The notes under the pieces are model-generated. The model did not search any database, was not told the origin of the DNA, and saw nothing but the letters and a program-made list of their open reading frames with translations. Shown here piece by piece: positions 26,712 to 36,418 of a DNA stretch of 64,000 bases (its first letter is position 1; each line of letters begins with the position of its first letter). This DNA comes from Variovorax sp. 679 (GTDB lineage: Bacteria > Pseudomonadota > Gammaproteobacteria > Burkholderiales > Burkholderiaceae_C): contig NZ_RXFS01000005.1 of the NCBI RefSeq assembly GCF_003952185.1, positions 464,296-528,295 of the forward strand. The letters are read 5' to 3'. A program made the position numbers and the translations under genes.

Positions 26712-27572
26712 ATGTCTACCCGCAAGCAACTCAAATCCCTCGCGGAGGCCCGCCGGGGGCTGATCGTCCCGGGCGCCTTCAACGCCCTGTCCGCCAGGGT
26801 CATCGAAGACCTGGGCTTCAAGGCGATCTACATCACCGGTGCCGGCGTCACCAACATGTGGTTCGGCATGCCCGACCAGGGCTTCATGGGCCTCGCGGAA
26901 ATCGCGGACCACACGGCGCGCATCCGCGACGCGGTCTCGGTGCCGCTGCTCGTCGATGCCGACACCGGCTTCGGCAATGCGCTGAACGTGCGCCACACGG
27001 TCCGCACGCTGGAGCGCGCCGGCGCCGACTGCATCCAGTTCGAGGACCAGGTGGCGCCCAAGCGCTGCGGCCATTTCTCGGGCAAGGAAGTGATCTCCAC
27101 CGAGGAGGCCGTGAGCAAGATCAAGGCCGCCGTCGACGCGCGCCAGGACCAGGACCTGCTGATCATGGCGCGCACCGATGCGGCCGCCGTCCACGGTTTC
27201 GAGGCAGCGGTCGAGCGCGCGCAGAAATTCGCCGAGGCCGGTGCCGACATCCTCTTCGTCGAAGCCGTGACCAAGGAGGAAGAGGTGCGGGCGCTGCCGA
27301 AGCGCCTGGACAGGCCGCAGCTCATGAACATGGTGATCGGCGGCAAGACGCCGATCTTCAACGCGACAGAACTCGGCGAGCTGGGCTACGGCATCGTCCT
27401 CTATGCCAACGCCGCGCTGCAGGGCGCGGTGGCGGGCATGCAGAAGGCGCTGACGGTGCTGCGCGACGAGAAGGAAGTGCAGGAATCCAGCGGACTGGTC
27501 ACGCCCTTCGCCGAGCGCCAGCGCCTCGTCGGCAAGCCGGAGTGGGACGCGCTGGAAAAGCGCTACACCTGA
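26712..27572 (+). CDS. prpB: Isocitrate lyase/PEP-mutase family lyase, probable 2-methylisocitrate lyase
   Basis: This 286-residue TIM-barrel enzyme has the superfamily signature KRCGHFSGK with the catalytic Cys, preceded by LVDADTGFGNALNVRHTV (metal-binding Asp) and DCIQFEDQVAPK. The later IMARTDAAAVHGFEAAVERAQ segment is shared with PrpB. As the last gene of the prpC-acnD-prpF operon, it should cleave 2-methylisocitrate to pyruvate and succinate. The C-terminal part, however, differs from enteric PrpB, and the family includes other carboxylate lyases, so the symbol rests partly on context. ATG 26712 is chosen over the longer frame that overlaps prpF. Confidence 0.8.
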   Translation: MSTRKQLKSLAEARRGLIVPGAFNALSARVIEDLGFKAIYITGAGVTNMWFGMPDQGFMGLAEIADHTARIRDAVSVPLLVDADTGFGNALNVRHTVRTLERAGADCIQFEDQVAPKRCGHFSGKEVISTEEAVSKIKAAVDARQDQDLLIMARTDAAAVHGFEAAVERAQKFAEAGADILFVEAVTKEEEVRALPKRLDRPQLMNMVIGGKTPIFNATELGELGYGIVLYANAALQGAVAGMQKALTVLRDEKEVQESSGLVTPFAERQRLVGKPEWDALEKRYT

Positions 27573-27631
27573 CGCTTCCCCGATGGCTTCCTGTTCGTCG
27601 TCATTGATGAGCATGGAGCCCTGAAGAAGCA

Positions 27632-27679
27632 GGCATCTGCATCGCCGTCAGATGCCGGCGACGGCCATCGCGCGGCCGT
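27632..27679. repeat. Two consecutive inverted repeats between the prp and kdp operons
   Basis: GGCATCTG/CAGATGCC (27632-27639 and 27649-27656, 9-nt loop) is followed by ACGGCC/GGCCGT (27661-27666 and 27674-27679). Neither has a T-run. They probably mark the 3' end of the prp message, as stabilising or weakly terminating hairpins. The remainder of the 262-bp gap holds the kdp promoter. Confidence 0.45.
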
Positions 27680-27738
27680 GACGAAGAAGAGCTCCAGGGG
27701 CCTGGAGCCACGCCGCCTGCTTGGCCGCGGCCAGGATT

Positions 27739-27755
27739 TTTATATCTTTTTTACA
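27739..27755 (+). promoter_or_regulatory. KdpE operator of the kdp operon
   Basis: TTTATA-N5-TTTACA is the same arrangement as the KdpE site of the E. coli kdpFABC promoter, where both half-sites read TTTATA and TTTACA. It is followed by GGCCGCTCCC. It lies 80 bp before the first start codon of the operon, and the cognate KdpDE pair is encoded downstream. Confidence 0.8.
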
Positions 27756-27834
27756 GGCCGCTCCCAACATTTATCCCTGTTTTTACGCGCTCCTGCCGAG
27801 ACTTGCTTACTCGTTTCGTTTGCAGGAGTGATGA

Positions 27835-27939
27835 ATGGACTTCGTTTGGATTGCCGCCATTGCGGCCATGTGGGTCGTGATGGCCGAACTGGTGGTCGGG
27901 CTGTACAAGCTCGATGCGCCCAAGGGAGAGCGGTCATGA
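27835..27939 (+). CDS. 34-residue single-span membrane protein upstream of kdpF
   Basis: This tiny gene reads [19 protein letters not shown] and then [15 protein letters not shown]. That predicts one transmembrane helix (about residues 3-25) and a short charged cytoplasmic tail. A GCAGGAGTG ribosome-binding site lies seven bases upstream, and the stop overlaps the kdpF ATG as ATGA, so expression of the two is coupled. It is the first gene after the KdpE-type operator. I do not recognise a named family. It could be a second KdpF-like stabilising peptide or only a leader ORF for translational coupling. Confidence 0.6.
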   Translation: MDFVWIAAIAAMWVVMAELVVGLYKLDAPKGERS

Positions 27940-28034
27940 TCGGTCTCGACGTCCTCTATGGGTTCGCCGGGCTTGTTGCCGTGATCCTTTTCGCCTACCT
28001 CGTGTTCGCGCTCATCTGCGCCGAGGAGTTCTGA
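27936..28034 (+). CDS. kdpF: Potassium-transporting ATPase small subunit KdpF
   Basis: This 32-residue peptide begins [20 protein letters not shown] and continues [12 protein letters not shown]. It has one transmembrane helix and the [12 protein letters not shown] end common to KdpF, which sits against KdpA and stabilises the KdpFABC complex in the inner membrane. It overlaps the upstream 34-residue gene by four bases, and the kdpA ATG follows two bases after its stop. Confidence 0.88.
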   Translation: MIGLDVLYGFAGLVAVILFAYLVFALICAEEF

Positions 28035-28036
28035 TC

Positions 28037-29842
28037 ATGGACAGCTCGGCCTGGGGGCTCCTGGCCCTCTATCTCGTCGTCTTGCTGATGCTGGCCTGGC
28101 CCATCGGCAAGTTCCTCGCCGCGCTGTGCGGCGAGCGCGTTCCGCGCTGGATGCAGCGCGTCGAGGCGCCGCTCTACAAGCTCGCGGGCACGCAGCCCGG
28201 GGAGTCGATGCACTGGCGCAGCTACGCCTTTGCACTGCTCGCATTCAATGCAACCGGGGCACTGGCCGTCTACGCGCTGCAGCGCCTGCAGGGCTGGCTG
28301 CCGCTCAACCCGGCGGGCATGACGGCCGTGTCGCCCGACTCGGCCTTCAACACCGCCGTGAGCTTCGTCTCCAACACCAACTGGCAGGGCTATGCCGGCG
28401 AGTCCACCATGAGCTATCTCACGCAGATGCTCGGGCTCACGGTGCAGAACTTCTTCTCCGCCGCCACCGGCATCGCCGTCGCGTTCGCGCTGGTGCGTGG
28501 CTTCGCGGCGCGCCGCACCGACGGCAAGGGCTTCGTCGGCAACTTCTGGGCCGACGTCACGCGCATCACGCTGTGGGTGCTGGTGCCGATCTCGTTCGTG
28601 CTCGCGCTGCTGCTCGCGGGCCAGGGCGTGATCCAGAACTTCGACGGCTACAAGGAAGTGAGCACGCTCGAGACCACCGCCTTCCAGCAGCCGAAGAACG
28701 GCGCCGATGGCCAGCCCCTGAAGGACGAGAAGGGCCAGCCGGTGATGGAAGACGCCACCACCAAGACGCAGACGCTCGCCATGGGCCCCGTCGCTTCGCA
28801 GGAGGCCATCAAGATGCTGGGCACCAACGGTGGCGGCTTCTTCAACGCCAACTCGTCGCATCCGTACGAGAACCCGACGGCGTTCAGCAACCTGCTGCAG
28901 ATGATCGCGATCTTCCTGATCCCGGCCGCGCTGTGCTTCACCTTCGGCCGCGTGGTGGGCGACATGCGCCAGGGCTGGGCCGTGCTCGCAGCGATGACGG
29001 TCATGTTCGTCGTCGCCGTGGTGGTCATCACGCCCGCGGAGCAGGCCGGCAATCCGCTGCTGACCCCGCTGGGCGTGGACCAGCTGTCGGGCGTGCTGCA
29101 AAGCGGCGGCAACATGGAAGGCAAGGAGGTGCGCTTCGGCATCGATGCCTCGTCGCTCTTCGCCGTCATCACCACGGCCGCCTCGTGCGGCGCGGTCAAC
29201 GCCATGCACGACTCGCTCACCCCGCTCGGCGGCATGGTTCCGATGGTGCTGATGCAGCTCGGCGAGGTGGTCTTCGGCGGCGTGGGCACCGGTCTCTACA
29301 GCATGCTGATCTTCGCCATCCTGGCGGTGTTCATCGCGGGCCTGATGATCGGCCGCACGCCAGAGTACCTCGGCAAGAAGATCGAGGTCTACGAGATGAA
29401 GCTGACGTCGATCGCGATCCTGGTCACGCCGATCCTGGTGCTGGCCGGTACGGCGGTGGCCGTGATCGCGGACGCCGGCAAGGCCGGCATCGCGAACCCG
29501 GGCGCGCACGGCTTCTCCGAAATCCTGTATGCGCTGACCTCGGCCGGCAACAACAACGGCAGCGCCTTCGCGGGGCTGTCGGCCAACACGCCCTTCTACA
29601 ACGCGCTGCTGGCCGTCGCGATGTGGTTCGGCCGCTTCGGCGTGATCGTGCCGGTGCTGGCCATTGCCGGTGCCCTCGCCGCCAAGAAGCGCCTTCCCGT
29701 CACGGCAGGCACCATGCCCACGCATGGGCCGCTCTTCGTGACGCTGCTGATCGGCACCGTGCTGCTGGTGGGCTTGCTCAACTACGTGCCGGCGCTCGCG
29801 CTCGGACCGATCGTCGAGCACCTGATGCTGTGGGCAAAGTGA
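28037..29842 (+). CDS. kdpA: Potassium-transporting ATPase subunit A, K+ channel-like subunit
   Basis: This 601-residue integral membrane protein is homologous to K+ channels of the Trk/Ktr/HKT superfamily. The four pore loops of the selectivity filter are visible: [41 protein letters not shown] and [11 protein letters not shown]. About ten transmembrane segments fit the usual topology. KdpA binds K+ from the periplasm and passes it toward KdpB through the intersubunit tunnel. A GAGGAG ribosome-binding site, lying in the kdpF end, precedes ATG 28037. It is normal in length. Confidence 0.95.
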   Translation: MDSSAWGLLALYLVVLLMLAWPIGKFLAALCGERVPRWMQRVEAPLYKLAGTQPGESMHWRSYAFALLAFNATGALAVYALQRLQGWLPLNPAGMTAVSPDSAFNTAVSFVSNTNWQGYAGESTMSYLTQMLGLTVQNFFSAATGIAVAFALVRGFAARRTDGKGFVGNFWADVTRITLWVLVPISFVLALLLAGQGVIQNFDGYKEVSTLETTAFQQPKNGADGQPLKDEKGQPVMEDATTKTQTLAMGPVASQEAIKMLGTNGGGFFNANSSHPYENPTAFSNLLQMIAIFLIPAALCFTFGRVVGDMRQGWAVLAAMTVMFVVAVVVITPAEQAGNPLLTPLGVDQLSGVLQSGGNMEGKEVRFGIDASSLFAVITTAASCGAVNAMHDSLTPLGGMVPMVLMQLGEVVFGGVGTGLYSMLIFAILAVFIAGLMIGRTPEYLGKKIEVYEMKLTSIAILVTPILVLAGTAVAVIADAGKAGIANPGAHGFSEILYALTSAGNNNGSAFAGLSANTPFYNALLAVAMWFGRFGVIVPVLAIAGALAAKKRLPVTAGTMPTHGPLFVTLLIGTVLLVGLLNYVPALALGPIVEHLMLWAK

Positions 29843-29852
29843 GGCCCGGACC

Positions 29853-31952
29853 ATGACTACCAAGACCAATACTTCCCTTTCGCTGTTCGATGCCGCGCTG
29901 CTGCGGCCCGCGCTGTGGGCCTCCGTCACCAAGCTGAGCCCGCGCGTGCAGTGGCGCAACCCGGTGATGTTCATCGTCTACATCGGCAGCATCCTGACGA
30001 CGGTGCTCTGGGTGCATGCGCTGAGCTTCCCGGGCGACACCGGCATGAAGCCCGCCTTCGTGCTGGCCGTGGCCATCTGGCTGTGGTTCACCGTGCTGTT
30101 CGCGAACTTCGCCGAAGCGCTGGCCGAAGGCCGCAGCAAGGCGCAGGCCGCCTCGCTGCGCGGCCTGCGCAAGGACACCTGGGCCAAGAAACTGCATGAG
30201 CCGCACCACGGTGCACAGTGGCTGCCGGAGCAGGCGCCCAACCTGCGCAAGGGCGACGTCGTGCTGGTCGAGACTGGCGACGTGATCCCGCTCGACGGCG
30301 AAGTCATCGAAGGCGTGGCCTCGGTCGACGAAAGCGCCATCACCGGCGAATCGGCGCCCGTGGTGCGCGAATCGGGCGGCGACTTCTCGGCCGTCACCGG
30401 CGGCACCCGCGTGCTGTCCGACTGGCTGGTGGTGCGCGTCTCGGTGAACCCGGGCGAATCCTTCCTCGACCGCATGATCACCATGGTCGAGGCGGCCAAG
30501 CGCCAGAAGACGCCGAACGAGATCGCGCTCACCATCCTGCTGGTCGCTCTCACGCTGGTCTTCCTGATCGTCACCGCCACGCTGCTGCCGTTCTCGATCT
30601 TCAGCGTCGGCGCGTCCAATGCGGGCACCGTGGTGTCGCTCACCGCGCTGGTCGCGCTGCTGGTGTGCCTGATCCCGACCACCATCGGCGGCCTGCTGTC
30701 GGCCATCGGCGTGGCCGGCATGAGCCGCATGATGCAGGCCAACGTGATCGCCACCTCGGGCCGCGCGGTGGAAGCCGCCGGCGACGTCGACGTGCTGCTG
30801 CTCGACAAGACCGGCACCATCACGCACGGCAACCGCCAGGCCACGTCCTTCCTGCCGGCTCCCGGCGTGACCAAGGCCCGCCTCGCGCGCGCCGCCATGC
30901 TTGCATCGCTGGCCGACGAGACGCCCGAGGGGCGCAGCATCGTCGAACTCGCGCGCCGCGACGGCCTGGACGCCACGCCCGTCGAAGGTGCGCACTTCGT
31001 GCCCTTCACCGCGCAGACCCGCATGAGCGGTGCCGACCTGCCGGCCGCGCCGAACAGCCTGGACGCCGACCCGATCCAGATGCGCAAGGGCGCGGTCGAC
31101 GCGGTGCGCCGTCATGTCGAGGCGCTCGGCGGCACGATGGCGTCCGAGGTGCTGCGCTCGGCCGAGGAAGCGGCACGCCGCGGCAGCACGCCGCTGGCCG
31201 TGGCCGAGGGCAACCGCGTGCTCGGCATGGTGGAGCTCAAGGACATCGTCAAGACCGGCATCAAGGAGCGCTTCGCCGAGCTGCGCCGCATGGGCATCAA
31301 GACGGTGATGATCACCGGCGACAACAAGCTCACGGCCGCCGCCATCGCCGCCGAGGCCGGCGTGGACGACTTCCTGGCCGAGGCCACGCCAGAGGACAAG
31401 CTCGCGCTGATCCGCCAGTACCAGTCCGAAGGACGGCTCGTGGCCATGACCGGCGACGGCACCAACGACGCCCCCGCGCTCGCGCAGGCCGACGTGGCCG
31501 TGGCCATGGGCAGCGGCACGCAGGCAGCGAAGGAGGCCGGCAACATGGTCGACCTCGACTCCAACCCGACCAAGCTGCTCGAGGTGGTGGAGACCGGCAA
31601 GGCGCTGCTGATGACGCGCGGCTCGCTCACCACCTTCTCGATCGCGAACGACGTGGCGAAGTACTTCGCCATCATTCCGGCGATCTTCGTCTCGACCTAT
31701 CCGCAGCTGGGCGCGCTCAACGTGATGCAGCTCGCGAGCCCGTCGTCGGCGATCCTGAGCGCGGTGATCTTCAACGCGCTGGTGATCGTGTTCCTGATTC
31801 CGCTGGCGCTCAAGGGCGTGCGCTACCGGCCGGTGGGCGCCGCCTCGCTGCTGCGCCGCAACCTTGCCGTCTACGGCCTGGGCGGCCTGGTCGTCCCCTT
31901 CATCGGCATCAAGCTGATCGACTGGCTGCTGGTAGCCGTCCATCTGATCTGA
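29853..31952 (+). CDS. kdpB: Potassium-transporting ATPase ATP-binding subunit B
   Basis: This 699-residue P-type ATPase has the phosphorylated Asp318 in [13 protein letters not shown], the TGES-type actuator loop (AITGESAPV), the [10 protein letters not shown] and [17 protein letters not shown] hinge motifs, and [12 protein letters not shown] in the membrane part. It drives K+ import by KdpFABC using ATP. Ser and basic residues in the TGES region appear normal, so the usual inhibitory phosphorylation site may also be present. It starts ten bases after the kdpA stop. Confidence 0.95.
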   Translation: MTTKTNTSLSLFDAALLRPALWASVTKLSPRVQWRNPVMFIVYIGSILTTVLWVHALSFPGDTGMKPAFVLAVAIWLWFTVLFANFAEALAEGRSKAQAASLRGLRKDTWAKKLHEPHHGAQWLPEQAPNLRKGDVVLVETGDVIPLDGEVIEGVASVDESAITGESAPVVRESGGDFSAVTGGTRVLSDWLVVRVSVNPGESFLDRMITMVEAAKRQKTPNEIALTILLVALTLVFLIVTATLLPFSIFSVGASNAGTVVSLTALVALLVCLIPTTIGGLLSAIGVAGMSRMMQANVIATSGRAVEAAGDVDVLLLDKTGTITHGNRQATSFLPAPGVTKARLARAAMLASLADETPEGRSIVELARRDGLDATPVEGAHFVPFTAQTRMSGADLPAAPNSLDADPIQMRKGAVDAVRRHVEALGGTMASEVLRSAEEAARRGSTPLAVAEGNRVLGMVELKDIVKTGIKERFAELRRMGIKTVMITGDNKLTAAAIAAEAGVDDFLAEATPEDKLALIRQYQSEGRLVAMTGDGTNDAPALAQADVAVAMGSGTQAAKEAGNMVDLDSNPTKLLEVVETGKALLMTRGSLTTFSIANDVAKYFAIIPAIFVSTYPQLGALNVMQLASPSSAILSAVIFNALVIVFLIPLALKGVRYRPVGAASLLRRNLAVYGLGGLVVPFIGIKLIDWLLVAVHLI

Positions 31953-31965
31953 GGAGCACTTCATC

Positions 31966-32538
31966 ATGAAAAACGTCATTCGTCCCGCGCTCGTGCTCTT
32001 CGTGCTGCTGAGCGCGCTCACCGGCCTGATCTATCCCATGGCCGTCACCGGCGCGGCGAAGGCCGCGTTCCCCGCGAAGGCGGACGGCAGCCTGATCGTG
32101 CTCGACGGCACGACCGTGGGCTCGAGGCTCATCGGCCAGAACTTCAGCGATCCGAAGCACTTCTGGGGTCGCCCGTCGGCCACCGCGCCGCAGCCCTACA
32201 ACGCGAGCGCCTCCGGCGGCTCGAACCAGGGGCCGCTGAACCCCGCGCTCACCGATGCGGTGAAGGCGCGCGTGGAAGCGCTGCGCGCGGCCGATCCGGG
32301 CAACACGGCGCCGGTGCCGGTCGACCTCGTCACGGCCTCGGCCAGCGGGCTCGATCCGGACATCAGCCCGGCCGCCGCCCAGTACCAGGCGGCGCGCGTG
32401 GCGCGCGTGCGCGGCCTGACCCTGACCCAGGTCCAGTCGCTGATCGACAGGAACACGCAGAAGCCGCTGCTGGGCTTCCTGGGCGAGTCGCGCGTCAACG
32501 TGCTCGCGCTGAACATCGATCTCGACAAGGCGAAGTAA
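31966..32538 (+). CDS. kdpC: Potassium-transporting ATPase subunit C
   Basis: This 190-residue protein has one N-terminal membrane helix ([20 protein letters not shown]) followed by a periplasmic domain. The family motifs [26 protein letters not shown] and [15 protein letters not shown] are present. KdpC stabilises the complex and increases K+ affinity. It starts 13 bases after kdpB with a GAGGAG ribosome-binding site. The gap to kdpD contains a hairpin and a small membrane-protein gene. Confidence 0.95.
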   Translation: MKNVIRPALVLFVLLSALTGLIYPMAVTGAAKAAFPAKADGSLIVLDGTTVGSRLIGQNFSDPKHFWGRPSATAPQPYNASASGGSNQGPLNPALTDAVKARVEALRAADPGNTAPVPVDLVTASASGLDPDISPAAAQYQAARVARVRGLTLTQVQSLIDRNTQKPLLGFLGESRVNVLALNIDLDKAK

Positions 32539-32620
32539 GGGGCATCGGGGTGGCTTGCTCCGCACCGGCCCACGCGCCACCGGCCTCCCACGGCCCCGGC
32601 GTTGCCGTTCCCTGCGACCA

Positions 32621-32638
32621 TGCCAGCCGGTGCTGGCA
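32621..32638. repeat. Hairpin between kdpC and the downstream kdpD unit
   Basis: TGCCAGC-CGGT-GCTGGCA forms a perfect 7-bp stem with a tetraloop and no T-run. It may limit decay or read-through between the transport genes, which are needed in bulk, and the sensor genes, which are needed in small amounts. Confidence 0.5.
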
Positions 32639-32668
32639 GGCGCGCGATTCCTGAGTGAGGGCTGCGCC

Positions 32669-32839
32669 ATGGCCATCGATCTGTTCCACGTTCTCTGCGC
32701 GTTGGCGGTTCTGTTCATTCCCCTGGGCTTTGCATGGTTCGCCGTGTCCCGCACCGCGCGCCGGCATTCGCACGACACCAGGCGCCGGGAGCCGAAGAGG
32801 GATGACGCCGCCCCGCGCAAGGATCCGGCGCAACGCTAG
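32669..32839 (+). CDS. 56-residue single-span membrane protein between kdpC and kdpD
   Basis: This small gene encodes a protein beginning MAIDLFHVLCALAVLFIPLG. One transmembrane helix (about residues 5-27) is followed by a strongly basic, Arg/His/Asp-rich cytoplasmic tail. It lies in the gap between kdpC and kdpD on the same strand, with a GTGAGGG-like ribosome-binding site. I do not recognise the family. Its position suggests a role in sensing or assembly of the Kdp system, but it could also be a non-functional open frame; codon use resembles that of the neighbours. Confidence 0.5.
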   Translation: MAIDLFHVLCALAVLFIPLGFAWFAVSRTARRHSHDTRRREPKRDDAAPRKDPAQR

Positions 32840-32857
32840 TCCCGGCCGGCGTTGCCC

Positions 32858-35596
32858 ATGCAAGACTTCATGCGTCCCGACCCCGATGCCCTGCTTGCGC
32901 AACTGCGCAGCGACGAGGCGCGCGCCCAGCGCGGCAAGCTGCGCATCTACTTCGGCGCCAGCGCGGGCGTCGGCAAGACCTGGGCGATGCTCAGCGCCGC
33001 GCAGCGCGAACGCGCGGCGGGGCGCGACGTGCTGATCGGCGTGGTCGAGACCCACGGCCGCAGCGAAACCGCCGCGCTGCTCGCGGGGCTGGAGGCACTG
33101 CCGCTGCGCGAGCTGGACTACCGCGGCCGCACCCTCGCCGAGTTCGACCTCGACGCCGCATTGACCCGCAAGCCCGCCGTGCTGCTGGTCGACGAACTGG
33201 CCCACACCAACGCCCCCGGCTCGCGCCACGCCAAGCGCTGGCAGGACGTGCAGGAGCTGCTGGCCGCGGGCATCGAGGTGTGGTCCGCGCTCAACGTGCA
33301 GCATCTGGAAAGCCTCAACGGCACGGTCGGCGCCATCACCGGCGTGCGCGTGCACGAGACCGTGCCCGACACCGTGCTCGACGAGGCCGACGAGGTGGTG
33401 CTGGTCGACGTCACGCCCGACGAGCTGACGGCCCGGCTCGCGGCCGGCAAGGTCTACATGCCGCAGCAGGCCGAGCGCGCGGCGCAGAACTTCTTCCGCA
33501 AGGGCAACCTGATCGCGTTGCGCGAGATCGCGCTGCGGCGCACCGCCGAGCACGTGGAGGACGACGTGCGCGGCTGGCGCGTGGAGCAGTCGGGCGCCGG
33601 CGGGCATGGCCGGGACCTGCAGGCCTGGAACACCTCGGGTGCGATCCTCGCGTGCGTCGGCCCGCATGAAGGTGCGGCGCAGACGGTGCGCACGGCTGCG
33701 CGGCTTGCGGGCCAGCTCAACGTGCGCTGGCATGCGGCGTATGTCGAGACGCCCCGGCTGCAGCGGCTGGGTGCCGCGGAGCGCGATCGCATCCTCGCCG
33801 TGCTCAAGCTCGCGGAAGAACTGGGCGCGGTGACCGCGGTGCTGACCGGCGTCGATGTCGCGGTGGAGCTTGCGGCACAAGCCCAGCGGCTCAACTGCGC
33901 GACGCTGGTCGTCGGGCGCGCCGAGCCGGCCGGCGGCTGGCAGCGCTGGTGGCCTTCGGCCGCACTGACGCGCGAACTCGCCCGGCATGCGCCGGGCCTC
34001 GACATCGTCGAAGTGGCCCGGGCCGAAAGCTCGCGGCGCCTTGCCCATGCACGCCCCGGCCGGCGAACCGACGACAGCGTGGATGACACCGACCGTCCGC
34101 GATCGCGCTGGCCCGGCTATGCCTTCACCGCGGCGATCAGCGTGGGCATCACGCTGGTCGTGATGCCGCTGTCGAACGTGCTCGAGCTGACCAACATCGT
34201 GATGCTGTTCCTGCTCGGCGTCGTCGGCGCCGCGCTGTGGTTCGGACGAGGGCCGGCCGCCGTGGCCGCACTGCTCAACGTCGCGGCCTTCGACTATTTC
34301 TTCGTGTCGCCGCGTCTCTCTTTCGCGGTGAGCGACGTGCAGTACGTGCTGACCTTCGCGGTCATGCTCACCGTCGGCTTGCTGGTGGGGCAACTGACCG
34401 CCGGGCTGCGCTTCGCCGCGGGCGTTTCCGCCAGCCGCGAGCGGCGGGCGCAGTCGCTGTTCGAGTTGACCCGCGAGCTGTCGGCGGCGCTCGAAAGCAT
34501 GCAGGTCGTCGAACTCGGCACGGCGGCGGTCGAAGGTCATTTCGGCGGCCGAGCGCTGGTGCTGGTCACGGACGCAAACGACCGTCTCGTGATGCCGGCG
34601 CAATCGCCCGACGGATTCGATGGCTCCGTCGCCGACTGGTCGTTCCGGCAGGGCCAGCCGGCTGGCCTGGCCACCGCCACGCTGGCGGCGCAGCCGTGGC
34701 ACTACGTGCCGCTGCGCGCGCCGATGCGCGTCCGGGGCGTTCTGGCGCTGTCGCCGGCACAGCCCCGCTGGCTGCTGATTCCCGAGCAGGCGCAGCAGCT
34801 CGAGACGCTCGCGCGGCAGATCGCCATCGCGCTGGAGCGCGTGCACTACGTCGAGGTGGCGCAGCAGGCGGTGGTCGAAATGGAGTCGGAGCGCCTGCGC
34901 AATGCCTTGCTCGGTGCGATCTCGCACGACGTGCGCACGCCGCTCACGGCGCTCATCGCGCTGGCCGAATCGCTGCAGACGCTGCCGCCCGGAGAGCATG
35001 CGGAGGCGGCCCGGGCAATCGTTTCGCAGGCGCGACAGCTTCACGCGCTGGTCAGCAATCTGCTGGACATGGCCCGCCTCGAAAGCGGCATTGCCGGTGG
35101 CGCGGTGAACCTGCGCCGCGACTGGCAATCGGTGGAAGAGGTCCTTGGGTCCGCGATCCGGGCGGCCGAGGCCGCGCTGGCCGGTGTGCATGTGCAGACG
35201 GTGCTGCCGGCGGATCTGCCGCTCGTCGAGTTCGATGCCGTCCTCATCGAGCGCGTGCTCGTCAATCTTCTGGAAAACGCGGCGAAGTACGGTGCGCCGC
35301 CGATCGCGGTGACGGCGCAGGTGACCGACGCCGCCCTAGTGCTCACCGTGCGCGACCACGGCCCCGGCCTGCCGGCCGTGGTGAAGGGCCACGAGCAGAC
35401 GCTGTTCGACAAGTTCACGCGCGGCCAGGCCGAGTCCGCCACGCCCGGCGTCGGCCTGGGCCTTGCCATATGCAAGGCCGTGGTCAATGCGCATGGCGGC
35501 GACGTGACCGCTTCGAACGCAGGGGACGGTGGCGCGGAGTTCGTCGTGACGTTGCCGCGGCGGGCTCCGCCCGTGTCCATGGAAGCTCAACTCTGA
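32858..35596 (+). CDS. kdpD: Potassium-responsive sensor histidine kinase KdpD
   Basis: This 912-residue sensor has a KdpD N-terminal domain with Walker A-like FGASAGVGKT (near residue 35) and LLVDELAHTNAPGSRHAKRW. A universal-stress-like domain spans about residues 250-380. Four membrane helices lie at about 415-520, followed by a GAF-like region. The kinase core has phospho-acceptor His690 in AISHDVRTPL, an N-box NLLENAAKYG and VRDHGPGLP / GVGLGLAI. It phosphorylates KdpE when K+ is low or osmolarity is high. The start codon is uncertain: ATG 32858 has a weak ribosome-binding site and an ATG at 32870 is also possible. Confidence 0.93.
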   Translation: MQDFMRPDPDALLAQLRSDEARAQRGKLRIYFGASAGVGKTWAMLSAAQRERAAGRDVLIGVVETHGRSETAALLAGLEALPLRELDYRGRTLAEFDLDAALTRKPAVLLVDELAHTNAPGSRHAKRWQDVQELLAAGIEVWSALNVQHLESLNGTVGAITGVRVHETVPDTVLDEADEVVLVDVTPDELTARLAAGKVYMPQQAERAAQNFFRKGNLIALREIALRRTAEHVEDDVRGWRVEQSGAGGHGRDLQAWNTSGAILACVGPHEGAAQTVRTAARLAGQLNVRWHAAYVETPRLQRLGAAERDRILAVLKLAEELGAVTAVLTGVDVAVELAAQAQRLNCATLVVGRAEPAGGWQRWWPSAALTRELARHAPGLDIVEVARAESSRRLAHARPGRRTDDSVDDTDRPRSRWPGYAFTAAISVGITLVVMPLSNVLELTNIVMLFLLGVVGAALWFGRGPAAVAALLNVAAFDYFFVSPRLSFAVSDVQYVLTFAVMLTVGLLVGQLTAGLRFAAGVSASRERRAQSLFELTRELSAALESMQVVELGTAAVEGHFGGRALVLVTDANDRLVMPAQSPDGFDGSVADWSFRQGQPAGLATATLAAQPWHYVPLRAPMRVRGVLALSPAQPRWLLIPEQAQQLETLARQIAIALERVHYVEVAQQAVVEMESERLRNALLGAISHDVRTPLTALIALAESLQTLPPGEHAEAARAIVSQARQLHALVSNLLDMARLESGIAGGAVNLRRDWQSVEEVLGSAIRAAEAALAGVHVQTVLPADLPLVEFDAVLIERVLVNLLENAAKYGAPPIAVTAQVTDAALVLTVRDHGPGLPAVVKGHEQTLFDKFTRGQAESATPGVGLGLAICKAVVNAHGGDVTASNAGDGGAEFVVTLPRRAPPVSMEAQL

Positions 35597-35601
35597 AAGA
35601 T

Positions 35602-36294
35602 ATGTCCTCCCACACTGCTGTTGTCATTGAAGACGAACCCCAGATCCGGCGGTTCGTGCGCGGTGCGCTCGAAACCGAAGGCTGGCAGGTGCATGAGGCC
35701 GGCACGCTGCGCGAAGGCCTGACGGCTGCGGGAACGCGCCGCCCCGACCTGCTCGTGCTCGATCTCGGGCTGCCGGACGGCGACGGCGTTGCGCTCATCC
35801 AGGACGTGCGCCGATGGTCGGCGGTTCCGATCATCGTGCTGTCCGCACGCAGCAGCGAGGCCGACAAGATCACGGCGCTGGATGCCGGTGCCGACGACTA
35901 CCTTACCAAGCCCTTCGGCGCCGGCGAGCTGCTCGCGCGCGTGCGGGCCACGCTGCGGCGGCCGCGCCCGATCGGCGGCAGCGAGGAGGCGGAGTCCGTC
36001 TTCCGCTTCGGCGAGGTGGAGGTCGACCGCGTCGCGCGGCTGGTGCGAAGGGCCGGTGCCGAAGTGCACCTCACGCCGACGGAATACCGTCTCCTGACGG
36101 TGCTGATCTCCAACGCGGGACGCGTGCTGACGCAACGCCAGCTGCTGATCACCGTGTGGGGACCGGCGCATACGGAGCAGAGCCACTATCTGCGCATCTA
36201 CATGGGGCACCTGCGCCAGAAGCTGGAAGTCGACCCTGCGCAGCCGCGCCATCTGCTGACCGAGACGGCGGTGGGCTACAGACTGTTTGTCTGA
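35602..36294 (+). CDS. kdpE: KdpE response regulator
   Basis: This 230-residue OmpR-type regulator has an acidic pocket at VIEDEPQ, phosphorylated Asp54 in LVLDLGLPDGDG and the receiver Lys in YLTKPFGAGELLARVRATLRR. Its winged helix ends HLRQKLEVDP and TETAVGYRLFV. It starts five bases after kdpD. It activates the kdp operon, and DNA matching its operator occurs upstream of kdpF, of the porin at 36419 and of the gene at 37739, so its local regulon may be larger than the transporter. Confidence 0.94.
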   Translation: MSSHTAVVIEDEPQIRRFVRGALETEGWQVHEAGTLREGLTAAGTRRPDLLVLDLGLPDGDGVALIQDVRRWSAVPIIVLSARSSEADKITALDAGADDYLTKPFGAGELLARVRATLRRPRPIGGSEEAESVFRFGEVEVDRVARLVRRAGAEVHLTPTEYRLLTVLISNAGRVLTQRQLLITVWGPAHTEQSHYLRIYMGHLRQKLEVDPAQPRHLLTETAVGYRLFV

Positions 36295-36354
36295 CATTGG
36301 CCGGTGCCCGGCAAGCGCGGCCGCGATGAAATCTTTATGCGCGCCGCATCACTT

Positions 36355-36371
36355 TTTACGAGGCTTTTACG
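36355..36371 (+). promoter_or_regulatory. Candidate KdpE operator of the TorF porin
   Basis: TTTACG-N5-TTTACG is a perfect direct repeat with the same 11-bp period as the kdp operator, followed by GGGCG. A -10-like TAGGCT starts 11 bp downstream. The site is 48 bp before the porin start codon. Confidence 0.6.
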
Positions 36372-36418
36372 GGGCGACTTCTAGGCTATGCGCTTCCGTT
36401 TCTTCTCAACCTTGCCTC

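Noticed and set aside
32495..35191. Minus-strand open frame of 898 codons opposite kdpD
   Set aside because: KdpD motifs on the plus strand are complete; the reverse frame has no family features.
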